Positions 8,918 through 18,495 are shown, counted from the first letter of the stretch. The stretch: DNA of 43,810 bases from Bacteroidota bacterium (GCA_029560875.1 JAKQKB010000086.1:1-43810); one strand, 5' to 3'. Notes: generated from the sequence alone by a model not told the origin. Numbers and translations are program-made.

Positions 8918-10651
8918 CTAAAAATCGATGTAATCGCTTTCCTCGGAAACTAGAGTCACCTTTCCTCGGGTTGCCTTTGTTTTTACTAATTCAGAATCTT
9001 GAACCATATCAATATTAACACCATGACCATTGCCATTACCATTGTCAATATGAGCAAATTCCCTTTTAGCATTAACTAGATGCACAGACCGACTCTCAAC
9101 ATTACCGCCTTTTTGAGTTCTATTTCTCATTAAATTACGATTCTTAATATCGAGTTTGAAGTAGGCCACTGCCTCGGAAAGTTGCTCTGCCTGACTACTC
9201 ATCTCCTCGCTGCTCGATGCAAGCTCCTCGCTACCTGCAGCGTTCTGCTGAACCACAACGTTCAATTGCTGAATGGCGTTATTAATTTGCTCTGCTCCAG
9301 AGCGTTGCTCCAGAGATGCTGCGGCTATTTCCTGAACAAGACGAGCTGTTTTTTCTATTTCGGGAACAATATCTGAAAGTAATCTACCAGCATCTTCTGC
9401 TTCCTTAACACCATTTTTGGTTAGAATGTCAATTTCGTCGGCAGCAACACGGCTACGTTCAGCCAACTTTCGCACCTCCGAGGCAACCACAGCAAATCCT
9501 TTACCATGCTCGCCAGCCCTTGCGGCCTCAACAGCAGCGTTTAGCGCAAGAATATTTGTTTGAAATGCAATATCACCAATAATTTTAACCTTATCGGCTA
9601 TTTGCTTCATGCTCTCAACCGATTTGAATGTTGCTCCGCTACCACGCTTAACACTCTCGGCTCCTACAAGTGCAATTTTTTCGGCTTGCTGTGAATTATC
9701 GGTATTCTGCTGAATATTGGCCACCATTTGTTCCATTGCGCTTGAAACCTCCTCGGTTGACGAAGCCTGCTCATTAGAACCCTGGGACATTTGCTGCGAC
9801 GATGAACTAATTTGAATACTTGCCGAAAGTATATTGTCGGCACCCACTGCAACCACCGAACAAACCTCTCTAAGTTTGTTGGCCATATTCTGTAGCGATT
9901 TTGCCAATAATCCAACCTCATCCTTCTGGTCAATATCAATTGTAGCCTTAAGATTCCCTTCGGCCAACGCCTCTGCTAACTTAACGCCTTTGGCTAATGG
10001 GATGGTAATGCCCCGCGATATTGCTATTCCTATTATCAGTGCAAGAATAACGGCACTTATCATTATAACAATCATTATAACATCTGCTCTATAAGCTATT
10101 TGCTTGTTTAGGTTGGCGGTTTGCTTTGCAGCCACTATATTATATTTCACCAAATCGGTCATTGCGTTGTCAATGTCAACAGCAGCCTTGTACCAAGCAT
10201 CGCTTTTTAATAATTTAGTAGCGTTATTGAGGTCGTTGGACATAACATAACGCTCGCACTCAGGCATAAACGAAAGGTAATGGTCGAGCATCTTCACAGT
10301 CCTATCCATTAACTCCTTATCTTCCTTACTGATAATTGTTGTTGCATAAAGTTCCATCTCCTTATCGAACTTAGCCTTGAACTCTTTTAGCTGATTAAGC
10401 CTCTGTGTTTTTTCTGCATCATCCTTAGCGTAAATAAAATCGCGTAAGGCAACCCTTATTTGTTGAAAGTACGTTGATAGGTGTGTTACATTGCCCAACG
10501 GCACTGTCATTTTCTCGTATAGTTGAGTATCGGCCTTGGCAATCTGGTTAATTTTGGACATCCCAAGTACACCAACAGTAGCGCAGAGCGCTGCTATTAA
10601 AACGTAACTAGTAATTAGCTTTGTCCCAATTTTAATATTTTTGAGTTTCAT
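8918..10651 (-). CDS. Methyl-accepting chemotaxis protein (paralogue 1)
   Basis: This 577-residue receptor has a first membrane helix (about 10-30), a 4HB_MCP-type periplasmic helical sensor (about 31-188), a second membrane helix (about 190-212), a HAMP domain, and a long MA signalling domain. The tip contains [20 protein letters not shown], the CheA/CheW-contacting hairpin. A flexible linker follows and the protein ends in DYIDF, which fits the aromatic-x-x-aromatic pattern of CheR/CheB docking pentapeptides. I chose the ATG at 10651 over the upstream in-frame start at 10714 because the paralogue begins with the same MKLKNI sequence and a -7-like box (10690-10697) lies inside the longer frame. 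No cheA or cheW is in the window. Confidence 0.93.
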   Translation of the reverse strand: MKLKNIKIGTKLITSYVLIAALCATVGVLGMSKINQIAKADTQLYEKMTVPLGNVTHLSTYFQQIRVALRDFIYAKDDAEKTQRLNQLKEFKAKFDKEMELYATTIISKEDKELMDRTVKMLDHYLSFMPECERYVMSNDLNNATKLLKSDAWYKAAVDIDNAMTDLVKYNIVAAKQTANLNKQIAYRADVIMIVIMISAVILALIIGIAISRGITIPLAKGVKLAEALAEGNLKATIDIDQKDEVGLLAKSLQNMANKLREVCSVVAVGADNILSASIQISSSSQQMSQGSNEQASSTEEVSSAMEQMVANIQQNTDNSQQAEKIALVGAESVKRGSGATFKSVESMKQIADKVKIIGDIAFQTNILALNAAVEAARAGEHGKGFAVVASEVRKLAERSRVAADEIDILTKNGVKEAEDAGRLLSDIVPEIEKTARLVQEIAAASLEQRSGAEQINNAIQQLNVVVQQNAAGSEELASSSEEMSSQAEQLSEAVAYFKLDIKNRNLMRNRTQKGGNVESRSVHLVNAKREFAHIDNGNGNGHGVNIDMVQDSELVKTKATRGKVTLVSEESDYIDF

Positions 10652-10689
10652 AACTTTACGGTATTTGATGATAGTTAAAATCAGTATAG

Positions 10690-10697
10690 TAAAGTTA
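10690..10697 (-). promoter_or_regulatory. Weak -7-like box for chemoreceptor 1
   Basis: Read on the minus strand, the box is TAACTTTA, one base away from TAnnTTTG. It lies 39 bases upstream of the chosen start codon and inside the longer open frame, which supports the inner start. No clear -33 TTTG is at the expected spacing. Confidence 0.35.
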
Positions 10698-10873
10698 CCC
10701 TTGAGTTTTTGCAATAACTAGAGCACTAATACGGGTTTAAGAAAATTAAGTAAGAATACCTTAAACAGAACAAGCCAAAACCACTTGTCTTACAAATCAT
10801 TACAAATAAAAGCGCAGTTTTTTTAAAAAAATCTCCTTATAAAACTATGTTCCATTAGGTATTCTCCACAATG

Positions 10874-10901
10874 AAAAAAGGTGTCTTAAGCAAGACACCT
10901 T
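10874..10901 (-). terminator. Intrinsic terminator after chemoreceptor 2
   Basis: A perfect 10-bp stem AAGGTGTCTT (10878-10887 and 10892-10901) with a 4-base loop is followed by a run of T on the minus-strand transcript. It lies 23 bases after the stop of the upstream chemoreceptor gene, so the two receptor genes are separate transcription units. Confidence 0.88.
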
Positions 10902-10923
10902 AAAACTCTAAACCCAGAGCCTC

Positions 10924-12684
10924 TCAAAAATTCTCAAAATCTTCGTCAGCAACAGCCGCTTTATTTTTACTGAATTTGGCATTAAATTCCAAATCGGCCT
11001 CATCCTTTAAATATATTTTAGCGCCCTTTGAGTACTCATTCCCCGTTGACTTGGAAGATTGACTGTCCTTTAACTGCTTTGTATCGAAAGCAACTTTTTT
11101 ACTATCTATCTTGTTTATCTTTAATTTTGTGGAAGAGACTCCTATTCTAAAAAACGAAACGCCTTCGGTTAACTGCTCTGCCTGACTGCTCATTTCTTCG
11201 CTACTCGATGCCAGCTCCTCGCTACTTGCAGCATTTTGCTGAACCACAACGTTCAACTGCTGAATGGCATTATTTATTTGCTCAGCACCAGAGTTCTGCT
11301 CAATTGATGCCGCTGCAATTTCCTGCACTAACCTTGCTGTTTTTTCAATTTCTGGTACAATATCAGAAAGCAACCTACCAGCATCCTCTGCCTCCCTAAC
11401 ACCATTCTTTGTTAAAACATCAATTTCATCGGCAGCCACTCGGCTACGCTCTGCTAACTTACGCACCTCCGATGCAACCACGGCAAATCCCCTACCATGC
11501 TCGCCAGCCCTTGCAGCCTCAACGGCAGCATTTAATGCCAGGATGTTTGTTTGAAAGGCTATATCGCCAATTATCTTAACCTTATCGGCAATCTGCCTCA
11601 TGCTCTCTGCTGATTTTATGGTTGCTTCGCTTCCGCGTTTAATACTATCGGCTCCAAGTAGAGCAATTCTTTCGGCTTGCTTAGAGTTATCGGTATTCTG
11701 TTGAATATTAGCCACCATCTCCTCCATTGAACTAGAAATCTCCTCGGTTGAAGAAGCCTGCTCATTGGAACCCTGCGACATTTGCTGCGATGAGGAACTC
11801 ACCTGAATACTAGCAGAAAGAATATTGTCAGCTCCGAATATCACAGAGGAAACAACCTCTCTAAGTTTTTCAACCATATTCTGTAATGACTTAGCAAGTA
11901 TTCCAATTTCGTCTTTTTGATCAATTTCTAACTTAGCCATCAAATCGCCAGAAGCAATCTCCTGCGCAAAGGTCACAGCCTTTCTTACAGGCCCTACAAC
12001 TGCCTTAGTTAAAATAATAGTAAGAATAACCGAAAATATAACACCTATTACTATAACCAATATCATCAGAGTCTCGGCCTGTGTAGCACTTTTGCGGTTG
12101 TTCTTCACCATTAAGTTTGTATTGTCAATATTATTAAAGGTTAGCTCATCAAATGTCTTCCCCATTTGGTTTGAAATCGGCACCATTTTTTGATACTGCT
12201 CCTTATAAGTACTAAACAAACGGGTTTTCTCATCAGGATTTGTACTTTCGGATAGTTGCTTAATAGTTTCATCTAGAACTACATATACATCTCTCCATGC
12301 TTTATACTCAGCATCAACTTTTGTCATTAGTGCACGTCCTTTATCTGTTTGCCTCGGCCTTGAAAGGATTGATGAATAAAGTTTATCTACTTTACTCCAC
12401 GATTCATTCCTCTGGCGAAGAATATCGGCAAACTCCTTTCTGGCATCGGTGGAGTTGTCGTAGATAAACACCTCGAGGGTTTGCGCCCTAATCTTCATAC
12501 GCTCCACATTCATACTCAAATACTCAGTAAGGTCAGGAATTCTATTCACCCCTATATTATTCATAGAATTCGACAATTGGGATATTTGAAAATACCCAAT
12601 TCCACCCACAACCAAAGCAATAAAAGCCATTGCACCTAAGGTTAGCGACAGCTTTGCTCCTATTCTAATATTCTTAAGTTTCAT
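10924..12684 (-). CDS. Methyl-accepting chemotaxis protein (paralogue 2)
   Basis: This 586-residue receptor has the same plan as its neighbour: [12 protein letters not shown], a membrane helix (about 12-32), a helical periplasmic sensor, a second helix (about 190-213), HAMP, and an MA signalling domain with the tip [20 protein letters not shown]. The periplasmic sensors differ strongly, while the signalling domains are nearly identical in protein but differ at many synonymous sites, so the duplication is not recent. The C-terminus is DFENF, again a candidate CheR/CheB docking pentapeptide after a low-complexity tether of roughly 80 residues. It has its own leader and terminator. The ligand is unknown. 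Confidence 0.93.
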   Translation of the reverse strand: MKLKNIRIGAKLSLTLGAMAFIALVVGGIGYFQISQLSNSMNNIGVNRIPDLTEYLSMNVERMKIRAQTLEVFIYDNSTDARKEFADILRQRNESWSKVDKLYSSILSRPRQTDKGRALMTKVDAEYKAWRDVYVVLDETIKQLSESTNPDEKTRLFSTYKEQYQKMVPISNQMGKTFDELTFNNIDNTNLMVKNNRKSATQAETLMILVIVIGVIFSVILTIILTKAVVGPVRKAVTFAQEIASGDLMAKLEIDQKDEIGILAKSLQNMVEKLREVVSSVIFGADNILSASIQVSSSSQQMSQGSNEQASSTEEISSSMEEMVANIQQNTDNSKQAERIALLGADSIKRGSEATIKSAESMRQIADKVKIIGDIAFQTNILALNAAVEAARAGEHGRGFAVVASEVRKLAERSRVAADEIDVLTKNGVREAEDAGRLLSDIVPEIEKTARLVQEIAAASIEQNSGAEQINNAIQQLNVVVQQNAASSEELASSSEEMSSQAEQLTEGVSFFRIGVSSTKLKINKIDSKKVAFDTKQLKDSQSSKSTGNEYSKGAKIYLKDEADLEFNAKFSKNKAAVADEDFENF

Positions 12685-13037
12685 ATGCTTAAAATTTATT
12701 ATGTGATAGACTAATAACTATATTAATTATGCTTATTAGTTAAAATCTTAGGTAGAAGATAATCTTCTCGTCAGTTTCTCCTTCCATAACTATTGTTTTT
12801 CAACCAACGTAAAGATATTGTTATGAATTTAGGGAAAATAGAGGGTTAACACCCGATTTTAGGGTAGCGTATTATTACCTAATAATTATAAAATTGATTA
12901 GAATAATTCTGTGAATTATAAACTTTGAGGATTAAGCAATCCTTCAACCTTGTTAATTAGGCTGGTTGAGTTGAAAGAAATAGCCCTTTCTCAACAAACC
13001 CAAGAAACCAAAACAATTATTCTACTTTGAACTTTGT
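12685..13037. other. Intergenic leader of chemoreceptor 2
   Basis: This 353-base region has no substantial gene. On the minus strand it contains a -7-like TATCTTTA (12810-12817), a 15-codon ORF starting at 12787 and ending at 12740 (MEGETDEKIIFYLRF), and within that ORF a perfect 7-bp inverted repeat AGAAGAT/ATCTTCT (12754-12768). These could form a leader or operator of the receptor gene. The half nearest glmM shows only imperfect inverted repeats. Confidence 0.45.
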
Positions 13038-14429
13038 TTAAATTCCAAACAGTGCTTTTATCTGATTTATCATTTTAACTGCCAGTTCATTTGCTTTTTC
13101 AGTGGAACTACTTTCTGCATAAATCCTAATAATTGGCTCGGTGTTCGATTTGCGCATATGTACCCAGCCATCCTCAAAATCAATTCGTAAACCGTCGGCG
13201 GTGTTAACCTTTAAATGCTGATGTTGCGAAAGCATCTTTGCAAGAACATCATCGGGATTCATGCCTGCTTTCAGCTCAATTTTGTTTTTAGAGATGAAGT
13301 AGTTTGGATAGGTAGCCCTAAGCTCCGAGCATTTTTTGCCCGAATGGGCAAGCTGAGTTAAGAATATTGCAATACCCACCAAAGCGTCGCGTCCGTAATG
13401 TAATTCTGGTAGAATTACTCCGCCGTTGCCTTCGCCACCAATAATGGCGTTAACCTCCTTCATTTTGGTTACAACGTTTACCTCACCCACAGCCGATGCA
13501 AAATACTCTTTACCATATTTGTGTGTTACATCGCGCAATGCTGCTGTACTGGAAAGGTTCGAAACGGTATTGCCAGCATTGAAACTCAACACATAGTCCG
13601 ATACCGATACAAGCGTGTACTCCTCGCCAAACATTGTTCCATCCTCGTTAACAATTGCCAAACGGTCCACATCGGGGTCAACCACAAAGCCTACGTCGGC
13701 CTTTTGCACCTTTATCACTTTTGATATTTCGTGAAGATGCTCTGGAAGCGGCTCTGGATTATGCGGAAAATCTCCCGTTGGGTCGGTATAAAGTTCAATA
13801 ACTTGATTAACTCCAAGTGCATTTAGTAAACGTGGCAAAGCAATTCCCCCAACAGAGTTAACGCAGTCGATTGCAACCTTAAAATTTGCTTTCGCAATGG
13901 CCTTAGTATCCACATACTTTAACTGAAGAATTTTGCTGATATGCTCATCAACAAATGAGTATTCCTCCTCTACTGTCCCTAAATCGTCAACCTCAACAAA
14001 CGAAAAAGTTTCCTTCTCGGCAAATTCTAAAATTTTACGACCATCAGCATCGGAAAGGAACTCACCCTTCTCATTTAACAATTTTAGAGCATTCCATTGA
14101 CGAGGGTTATGGCTTGCAGTAAGAATAATACCACCATCGGTTTTCTCATGAATAACAGCCATCTCCACAGTTGGCGTTGTTGCTAAGCCCAAATCCAAAA
14201 CGTCAACGCCACAGCCCATAAGAGCCCCAATTACAAGGCTATTGGCCATTTCGCCCGAAATACGAGCATCGCGCCCAACTGCTACTTTACATTTTTTTCC
14301 TGGGTTTCTTAATCGCAACCATTGCGCGTATGCCGATGTAAATTTCACAATGTCAACTGGTGTTAAGCACTCGCCAACCGAACCACCAATGGTTCCTCTA
14401 ATGCCTGATATCGATTTAATAAGTGTCAT
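13038..14429 (-). CDS. glmM: Phosphoglucosamine mutase
   Basis: This 463-residue alpha-D-phosphohexomutase has all four signatures: the phosphoserine loop TASHNP (Ser106), the metal loop DPDVDR (251-256), the sugar-binding loop EGNGG (333-337) and the phosphate-binding loop RKSNTEP (426-432). The loop context TASHNPRQWNALK is characteristic of Bacteroidota GlmM. It would convert glucosamine-6-phosphate to glucosamine-1-phosphate for UDP-GlcNAc synthesis in the cytosol. Phosphomannomutase activity cannot be excluded from sequence alone. It is transcribed divergently from the LolD-like gene, with TACTTTTG boxes on both strands of the 117-base spacer. Confidence 0.88.
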   Translation of the reverse strand: MTLIKSISGIRGTIGGSVGECLTPVDIVKFTSAYAQWLRLRNPGKKCKVAVGRDARISGEMANSLVIGALMGCGVDVLDLGLATTPTVEMAVIHEKTDGGIILTASHNPRQWNALKLLNEKGEFLSDADGRKILEFAEKETFSFVEVDDLGTVEEEYSFVDEHISKILQLKYVDTKAIAKANFKVAIDCVNSVGGIALPRLLNALGVNQVIELYTDPTGDFPHNPEPLPEHLHEISKVIKVQKADVGFVVDPDVDRLAIVNEDGTMFGEEYTLVSVSDYVLSFNAGNTVSNLSSTAALRDVTHKYGKEYFASAVGEVNVVTKMKEVNAIIGGEGNGGVILPELHYGRDALVGIAIFLTQLAHSGKKCSELRATYPNYFISKNKIELKAGMNPDDVLAKMLSQHQHLKVNTADGLRIDFEDGWVHMRKSNTEPIIRIYAESSSTEKANELAVKMINQIKALFGI

Positions 14430-14451
14430 ACTCTTTTCAAATTTATTAATA

Positions 14452-14459
14452 CAAAAGTA
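14452..14459 (-). promoter_or_regulatory. -7 box (TAnnTTTG) for glmM
   Basis: Read on the minus strand, the box is TACTTTTG, an exact match to the Bacteroidota -7 consensus TAnnTTTG. It lies 22 bases upstream of the glmM start. A convincing -33 TTTG is not seen at the expected spacing. Confidence 0.6.
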
Positions 14460-14516
14460 GGAAAAAGTCTATGTCTTTATCGTTTTTGATTCTGATTTCT
14501 GCTCGCTTAAATTTAT

Positions 14517-14524
14517 TACTTTTG
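14517..14524 (+). promoter_or_regulatory. -7 box (TAnnTTTG) for LolD-like gene
   Basis: The box TACTTTTG lies 22 bases upstream of the ATG at 14547. With the identical box on the opposite strand it forms a divergent promoter pair serving glmM and this operon. Confidence 0.6.
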
Positions 14525-14546
14525 TAACCGAACAAACAAGGCAATA

Positions 14547-15197
14547 ATGATAAAGGTCGAGAATATCGTAAAATCCTTTGGTTCTTTAACCGTACTAAAA
14601 GGCGTTACAGTTGAGATTCCAGAAAAAAAAGTAGTTGCAATTGTTGGACCTAGCGGGGCAGGTAAAACAACTCTTTTACAGATTATGGGGACACTCAGTT
14701 TACCTGATTCTGGGAATGTTTATATGAACGGTGAGAACCTATCGTTGATGAGAGATAAACAGCTGGCTAAATTCAGAAACACACATATTGGATTTGTTTT
14801 TCAGTTTCACCATTTATTGCCCGAATTCACTGCACTGGAAAATGTTTGTATGCCTGCCCTAATTGCTGGGAAAAGTATGAATTCATCGCAGGATAGAGCC
14901 AAAGAGTTGCTGGATTTTCTTGGTCTTTCACACCGATTAACCCATAAACCCTCCGAATTATCGGGTGGCGAACAGCAACGTGTGGCTGTAGCGCGCGCAT
15001 TGATTAACAACCCGCTAGTTGTTTTGGCCGATGAACCATCGGGCAACCTCGATTCGCACAATAAGGAGGAACTGCACAACCTTTTCTTTAAGCTTCGCGA
15101 CCAAATGGGACAAACCTTCGTGGTGGTTACTCACGATAAAGACTTAGCCCGAATGGCCGATATGCAAATTTCGATGAACGACGGTTTACTTGGCTAA
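14547..15197 (+). CDS. lolD: ABC transporter ATPase, LolD-like
   Basis: This 216-residue ABC ATPase has Walker [10 protein letters not shown] (34-42), the signature LSGGEQQ (138-144) and Walker B plus D-loop [12 protein letters not shown] (158-169). The size and the [24 protein letters not shown] Q-loop region match the MacB/LolD class, which powers FtsX-type permeases; LolD drives release of lipoproteins from the inner membrane to LolA. A LolC/E-like permease is encoded about 10 kb away at 25061-26308 and is a plausible partner, since dispersed lol genes are normal in Bacteroidota. The gene overlaps the next one by one base (TAATG), which suggests translational coupling. Confidence 0.8.
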   Translation: MIKVENIVKSFGSLTVLKGVTVEIPEKKVVAIVGPSGAGKTTLLQIMGTLSLPDSGNVYMNGENLSLMRDKQLAKFRNTHIGFVFQFHHLLPEFTALENVCMPALIAGKSMNSSQDRAKELLDFLGLSHRLTHKPSELSGGEQQRVAVARALINNPLVVLADEPSGNLDSHNKEELHNLFFKLRDQMGQTFVVVTHDKDLARMADMQISMNDGLLG

Positions 15198-15976
15198 TGA
15201 TTATCCCTCAAAGCAAAGCAGAACTACAGGAGTTGCTGGATAGCCGATATAAACGCTATGCCAAAAAATTGTTTTTGGCTGATGACCCTATTCAAATCCC
15301 CCACCGTTTCAGCAAAACTGAGGATATTGAAGTTGCAGGATTAATAACGGCCACAATTGCTTGGGGTAACAGAAAATCGATTCTGAATAGTATGAATCGC
15401 TTGCTGAATGCGATGAGTAATAATCCCTACGAGTTTGCTATTAATTTCAAATCATCCGATAGCAAATATCTGAAAGGGTTTGTGCATCGTACTTTTAATG
15501 AGAATGATTGTGCGGCATTTATTCAGGTACTAAAATCAATCTATAGTGAACAAGGCGGTTTGAGAAGCGTTTTTGTTGGTGCTTATAATAGGAATAAGTC
15601 CATTGCAGACTCCATCAATGCCTATCGGGATTGTTTTGTAAACGCCGATATCCCAAGCCGAACGCTAAAGCACACACCCAATATCATCGGAGGCTCTGCA
15701 GCAAAAAGGCTCAATATGTACCTAAGATGGATGGTACGACCAAGCACCGAAGGAATTGATTTTGGTTTATGGACTGAAATACCAACATCTGCATTACTAA
15801 TTCCGCTCGATGTTCACTCAGGACGAGTTGCACGCACTTTAGGATTACTGCAAAGGCCACAAAACGACTTTAAGGCGGTTGAGGAGTTGACAGCAGAACT
15901 TCGCCAATTCGATGCCAACGACCCAATTAAGTACGATTTTGCGCTTTTTGGAATGGGTGTAAATGGTGAAATTTAG
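15197..15976 (+). CDS. TIGR02757 (DUF2400) family protein
   Basis: This 259-residue cytosolic protein matches the conserved DUF2400/TIGR02757 family. The N-terminal stretch with DIEVAGLITATIAWGNRKSI and the C-terminal IPLDVHSGRVARTLGLL are the recognisable blocks. The family has no established function. The fold is mainly helical and reminiscent of HhH base-excision glycosylases, which is a family-level guess. The start ATG overlaps the stop of the LolD-like gene by one base, so translation is probably coupled. It ends 47 bases before trmN6, which has its own -7 box. Confidence 0.8.
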   Translation: MIIPQSKAELQELLDSRYKRYAKKLFLADDPIQIPHRFSKTEDIEVAGLITATIAWGNRKSILNSMNRLLNAMSNNPYEFAINFKSSDSKYLKGFVHRTFNENDCAAFIQVLKSIYSEQGGLRSVFVGAYNRNKSIADSINAYRDCFVNADIPSRTLKHTPNIIGGSAAKRLNMYLRWMVRPSTEGIDFGLWTEIPTSALLIPLDVHSGRVARTLGLLQRPQNDFKAVEELTAELRQFDANDPIKYDFALFGMGVNGEI

Positions 15977-15996
15977 CCTAATTTATATAAAAATAA

Positions 15997-16004
15997 TACC
16001 TTTG
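15997..16004 (+). promoter_or_regulatory. -7 box (TAnnTTTG) for trmN6
   Basis: The box TACCTTTG lies 19 bases upstream of the ATG at 16024, with a TTTA at 15972-15975 as a possible -33 element at a 21-base spacing. It sits in the 47-base gap after the TIGR02757 gene, so trmN6 can be transcribed independently. Confidence 0.6.
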
Positions 16005-16023
16005 CTGGCCAATTATAAATGCA

Positions 16024-16737
16024 ATGCCCAACACCTACTTTAAATTTAAGCAGTTTACAATCAGCCAAACACACGCCGCAATGAAAGTTGGCACCGACGG
16101 TGTTTTGCTTGGTGCTTGGGCTAGTGTTGCTGATGCAAGCCGCATTCTTGATATTGGTACAGGAACAGGAGTTATTGCACTTATGCTTGCACAGCGTAAC
16201 TCAACTGCAATAATTGATGCTGTTGAAATTGATACTCCATCGGCAAAGCAAGCCGAAATGAATGCACTAAAATCGCCCTGGGGAAATAGGATTGCAATTG
16301 CAAATAAATCCTTTCAGGATTTTGTTTCAGAAACAGATAATCGGTACGATTTGATAGTATCGAACCCACCGTACTTTGAACAATCGCTAAAATCGCCATT
16401 CGAGCATAAAAACCTAGCACGCCACAACGACACTCTACCCTACGACGAACTCCTTGGTGGTATATCAAAATTACTCACAGAGAAAGGCAAGTTCTGCGGA
16501 GTTTTCCCTTACACCGAGGGTAATGTGTTTATTGCAAAGGCATCGGGTTATGGATTGTACTGTACCAAAAGGCTGAACATTCAACCGAAACCCAACCGCA
16601 ACACCCTAAGAATGCTTATTCAACTAGAGTTTGATAAGAAAACCATAGAGGAATCAACCCTTTGCACACGCGATTCGGAAGGGAACTACACTGATGAGTA
16701 TAAGCAACTAACCGCAGATTTCTATTTGGCATTTTGA
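16024..16737 (+). CDS. trmN6: tRNA1(Val) (adenine37-N6)-methyltransferase
   Basis: This 237-residue class I SAM-dependent methyltransferase has motif I ILDIGTGTGVIAL (41-53) and the N6-adenine-type catalytic motif NPPY (114-117) in IVSNPPYFEQ. The RHNDTLPYDELL block after it is characteristic of the YfiC/TrmN6 family, which methylates A37 of tRNA1(Val). The N-terminal FKFKQFTISQ and KVGTDGVLLGAW segments also match that family. It is cytosolic with no accessory domain. The Bacteroidota members have not all been tested, so the exact tRNA target is inferred. Confidence 0.85.
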   Translation: MPNTYFKFKQFTISQTHAAMKVGTDGVLLGAWASVADASRILDIGTGTGVIALMLAQRNSTAIIDAVEIDTPSAKQAEMNALKSPWGNRIAIANKSFQDFVSETDNRYDLIVSNPPYFEQSLKSPFEHKNLARHNDTLPYDELLGGISKLLTEKGKFCGVFPYTEGNVFIAKASGYGLYCTKRLNIQPKPNRNTLRMLIQLEFDKKTIEESTLCTRDSEGNYTDEYKQLTADFYLAF

Positions 16738-16857
16738 GAATAAGTCATTGAGAAAATTAGTTAATAGGTAAATTAAGTGGGTTTGCAATTTGCCAATAAT
16801 ATTATCACTAATTAGCTTATTTTCAAACTAAAATAGTAATAACATCAAACTAATTAT

Positions 16858-16865
16858 TATCTTTG
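16858..16865 (+). promoter_or_regulatory. -7 box (TAnnTTTG) for pseudouridine synthase gene
   Basis: The box TATCTTTG, followed by CACCC, lies 58 bases before the ATG at 16924. It is an exact match to the Bacteroidota -7 consensus. The -33 position is not convincing. Confidence 0.6.
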
Positions 16866-16923
16866 CACCCTAATTTTAAATGGCTAAAGAGTTAGCCTAA
16901 CAAGTTCAATATTTAACAGTTAA

Positions 16924-18495
16924 ATGGAAAGAACAAGCAAAAAAGGGGATGTTAAACGCGAGACGCGGACTAACGCCCAAGAAGAACCTGCAAAGGTTTA
17001 CCGTCCAAGGACAATGGCTCCTAAGTCAGTTAATCCTAGCACGGAAAGTGAAACTACCAAACCTCACGTTGATGATAACGCCGAGGAACCTACCAAAAAG
17101 CGAAGCTATTCTCCAAAAGAGAAATCATCCGAAAAACCAAGCAAATCCAGAAGTGAAGAAAAGCAAGGTGGAGAAAGCAGCTATAAGCCAAGAACATTAA
17201 AGATTAAAAACACAGAGGAAGTTCCTTTCAGGAATCGTTTTGCCCCCGATGATAAGGACAATACACCTGAAGGTGAAGAGAGAAGCGAACGTCCTGCTCC
17301 TAAATCTAAACGCTACGAGGAACGCGAAGAACGTCCAAAGAAAGAAAGTTTTTCTGCAAAATCTAGCCGTTCTGAGGATAAAGACGAACCTACAAATATT
17401 GGCGGCTTTAATGCACGCCCCTACCGTACAGAAGATAGAGGCGAGCGACCAAGCAAAAGTCGTTTTGCTGAAAAACCTACCCGTTCCGATAGAGGCGAAG
17501 AGCGCTCAAGCGCTAAGAGTCGCTTTGGAACAAGAAGCAACGAGGAAACCAGAGAACGTAGCGATAGATTTGGGGCTAAGCCAAGCCGTTTCGAGAAATC
17601 TGGCGACCGTAAAGAACGTAGCGACAGGTTTGAATCGAAACCCAAACGCAACGAGGATTCCGACAATGCATCGGGTTACAAATCGAGAACATTCAAGAAA
17701 AAATACGACGACGAATTTACATCAACATCAAAACCTCGCAGAGAATCTGCAAAAGTAGAAAAAACTGAAAGGGAGGACGATGGCCTAATTCGTTTGAATA
17801 AATATGTAGCCAACTCTGGCCTATGCAGCCGACGAGAGGCCGACGAGATGATTCAGAACGGATTAATCTCAGTAAATGGCGAAGTTATCACTCAACTTGG
17901 TACAAGGGTTAACCCTAACGACGAAATCTGCTACAAGGGCAAAACTCTTGATGCAGAGCGTAAGGTTTACATCCTTTTAAATAAACCAAAAGATTACGTT
18001 ACAACTGTTGAGGACCCTCACGCAAAACGTACCGTTATGGAATTAATTGATGGTGCCTGCGAGGAGCGCGTTTACCCTGTTGGTCGCTTGGACAGAAACA
18101 GTACAGGCGTTCTACTCCTTACCAACGATGGTGAAATGACCAAAAAGTTGACTCACCCTAGCTTTATGAAGAAAAAGATTTACCACGTAGAGCTCGACAA
18201 AAAGGTATCGGCTGAGGATATGGAGAAAATAAGCCAGGGCGTTGAGGTTGATGGCGAAATTCTTAAAGTTGATTCAATAGACTACACAGAGGAGAGCAAT
18301 GGAACCGAGGTTGGGGTTGAAATTCACACAGGACAAAACCGCGTTGTACGCCGCATATTCGAATCGCTTTTCTACAGGGTTGTAAAACTCGATAGGGTTT
18401 ACTTTGCAGGACTCACTAAAAAGAATCTACCCCGTGGTAAATGGCGTTTCCTCACACAAAAAGAGGTGAATATGCTTAAAATGAATAGATTCTAA
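16924..18495 (+). CDS. rluB: RluB/RsuA-type pseudouridine synthase with long disordered N-terminus
   Basis: The C-terminal half is a standard RsuA-family enzyme. An S4 RNA-binding domain (about 287-335, LIRLNKYVANSGLCSRREAD) is followed by the catalytic domain with GRLDRNSTGVLLLTNDG, where Asp390 is the conserved nucleophile. By family it makes pseudouridine in 23S rRNA, as RluB does, although RsuA/RluE specificity cannot be excluded. The first roughly 280 residues are unusual: rich in Arg, Lys, Glu and Ser, with loose repeats such as ERSDRF and KPSRF, and expected to be disordered. Such tails are common on Bacteroidota members and probably aid RNA or ribosome binding. era follows 44 bases downstream on the same strand. 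Confidence 0.85.
   Translation: MERTSKKGDVKRETRTNAQEEPAKVYRPRTMAPKSVNPSTESETTKPHVDDNAEEPTKKRSYSPKEKSSEKPSKSRSEEKQGGESSYKPRTLKIKNTEEVPFRNRFAPDDKDNTPEGEERSERPAPKSKRYEEREERPKKESFSAKSSRSEDKDEPTNIGGFNARPYRTEDRGERPSKSRFAEKPTRSDRGEERSSAKSRFGTRSNEETRERSDRFGAKPSRFEKSGDRKERSDRFESKPKRNEDSDNASGYKSRTFKKKYDDEFTSTSKPRRESAKVEKTEREDDGLIRLNKYVANSGLCSRREADEMIQNGLISVNGEVITQLGTRVNPNDEICYKGKTLDAERKVYILLNKPKDYVTTVEDPHAKRTVMELIDGACEERVYPVGRLDRNSTGVLLLTNDGEMTKKLTHPSFMKKKIYHVELDKKVSAEDMEKISQGVEVDGEILKVDSIDYTEESNGTEVGVEIHTGQNRVVRRIFESLFYRVVKLDRVYFAGLTKKNLPRGKWRFLTQKEVNMLKMNRF

Noticed and set aside
9182..11840. Recent gene conversion or assembly duplication of the two chemoreceptors
   Set aside because: The signalling domains are nearly identical in protein, but many synonymous differences are visible and the sensor domains differ, which points to protein-level constraint on an old duplication.
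17240..17758. 172-codon frame inside the pseudouridine synthase N-terminus
   Set aside because: It is a shifted frame of a repetitive, charged coding region; the in-frame protein continues into the S4 and catalytic domains.
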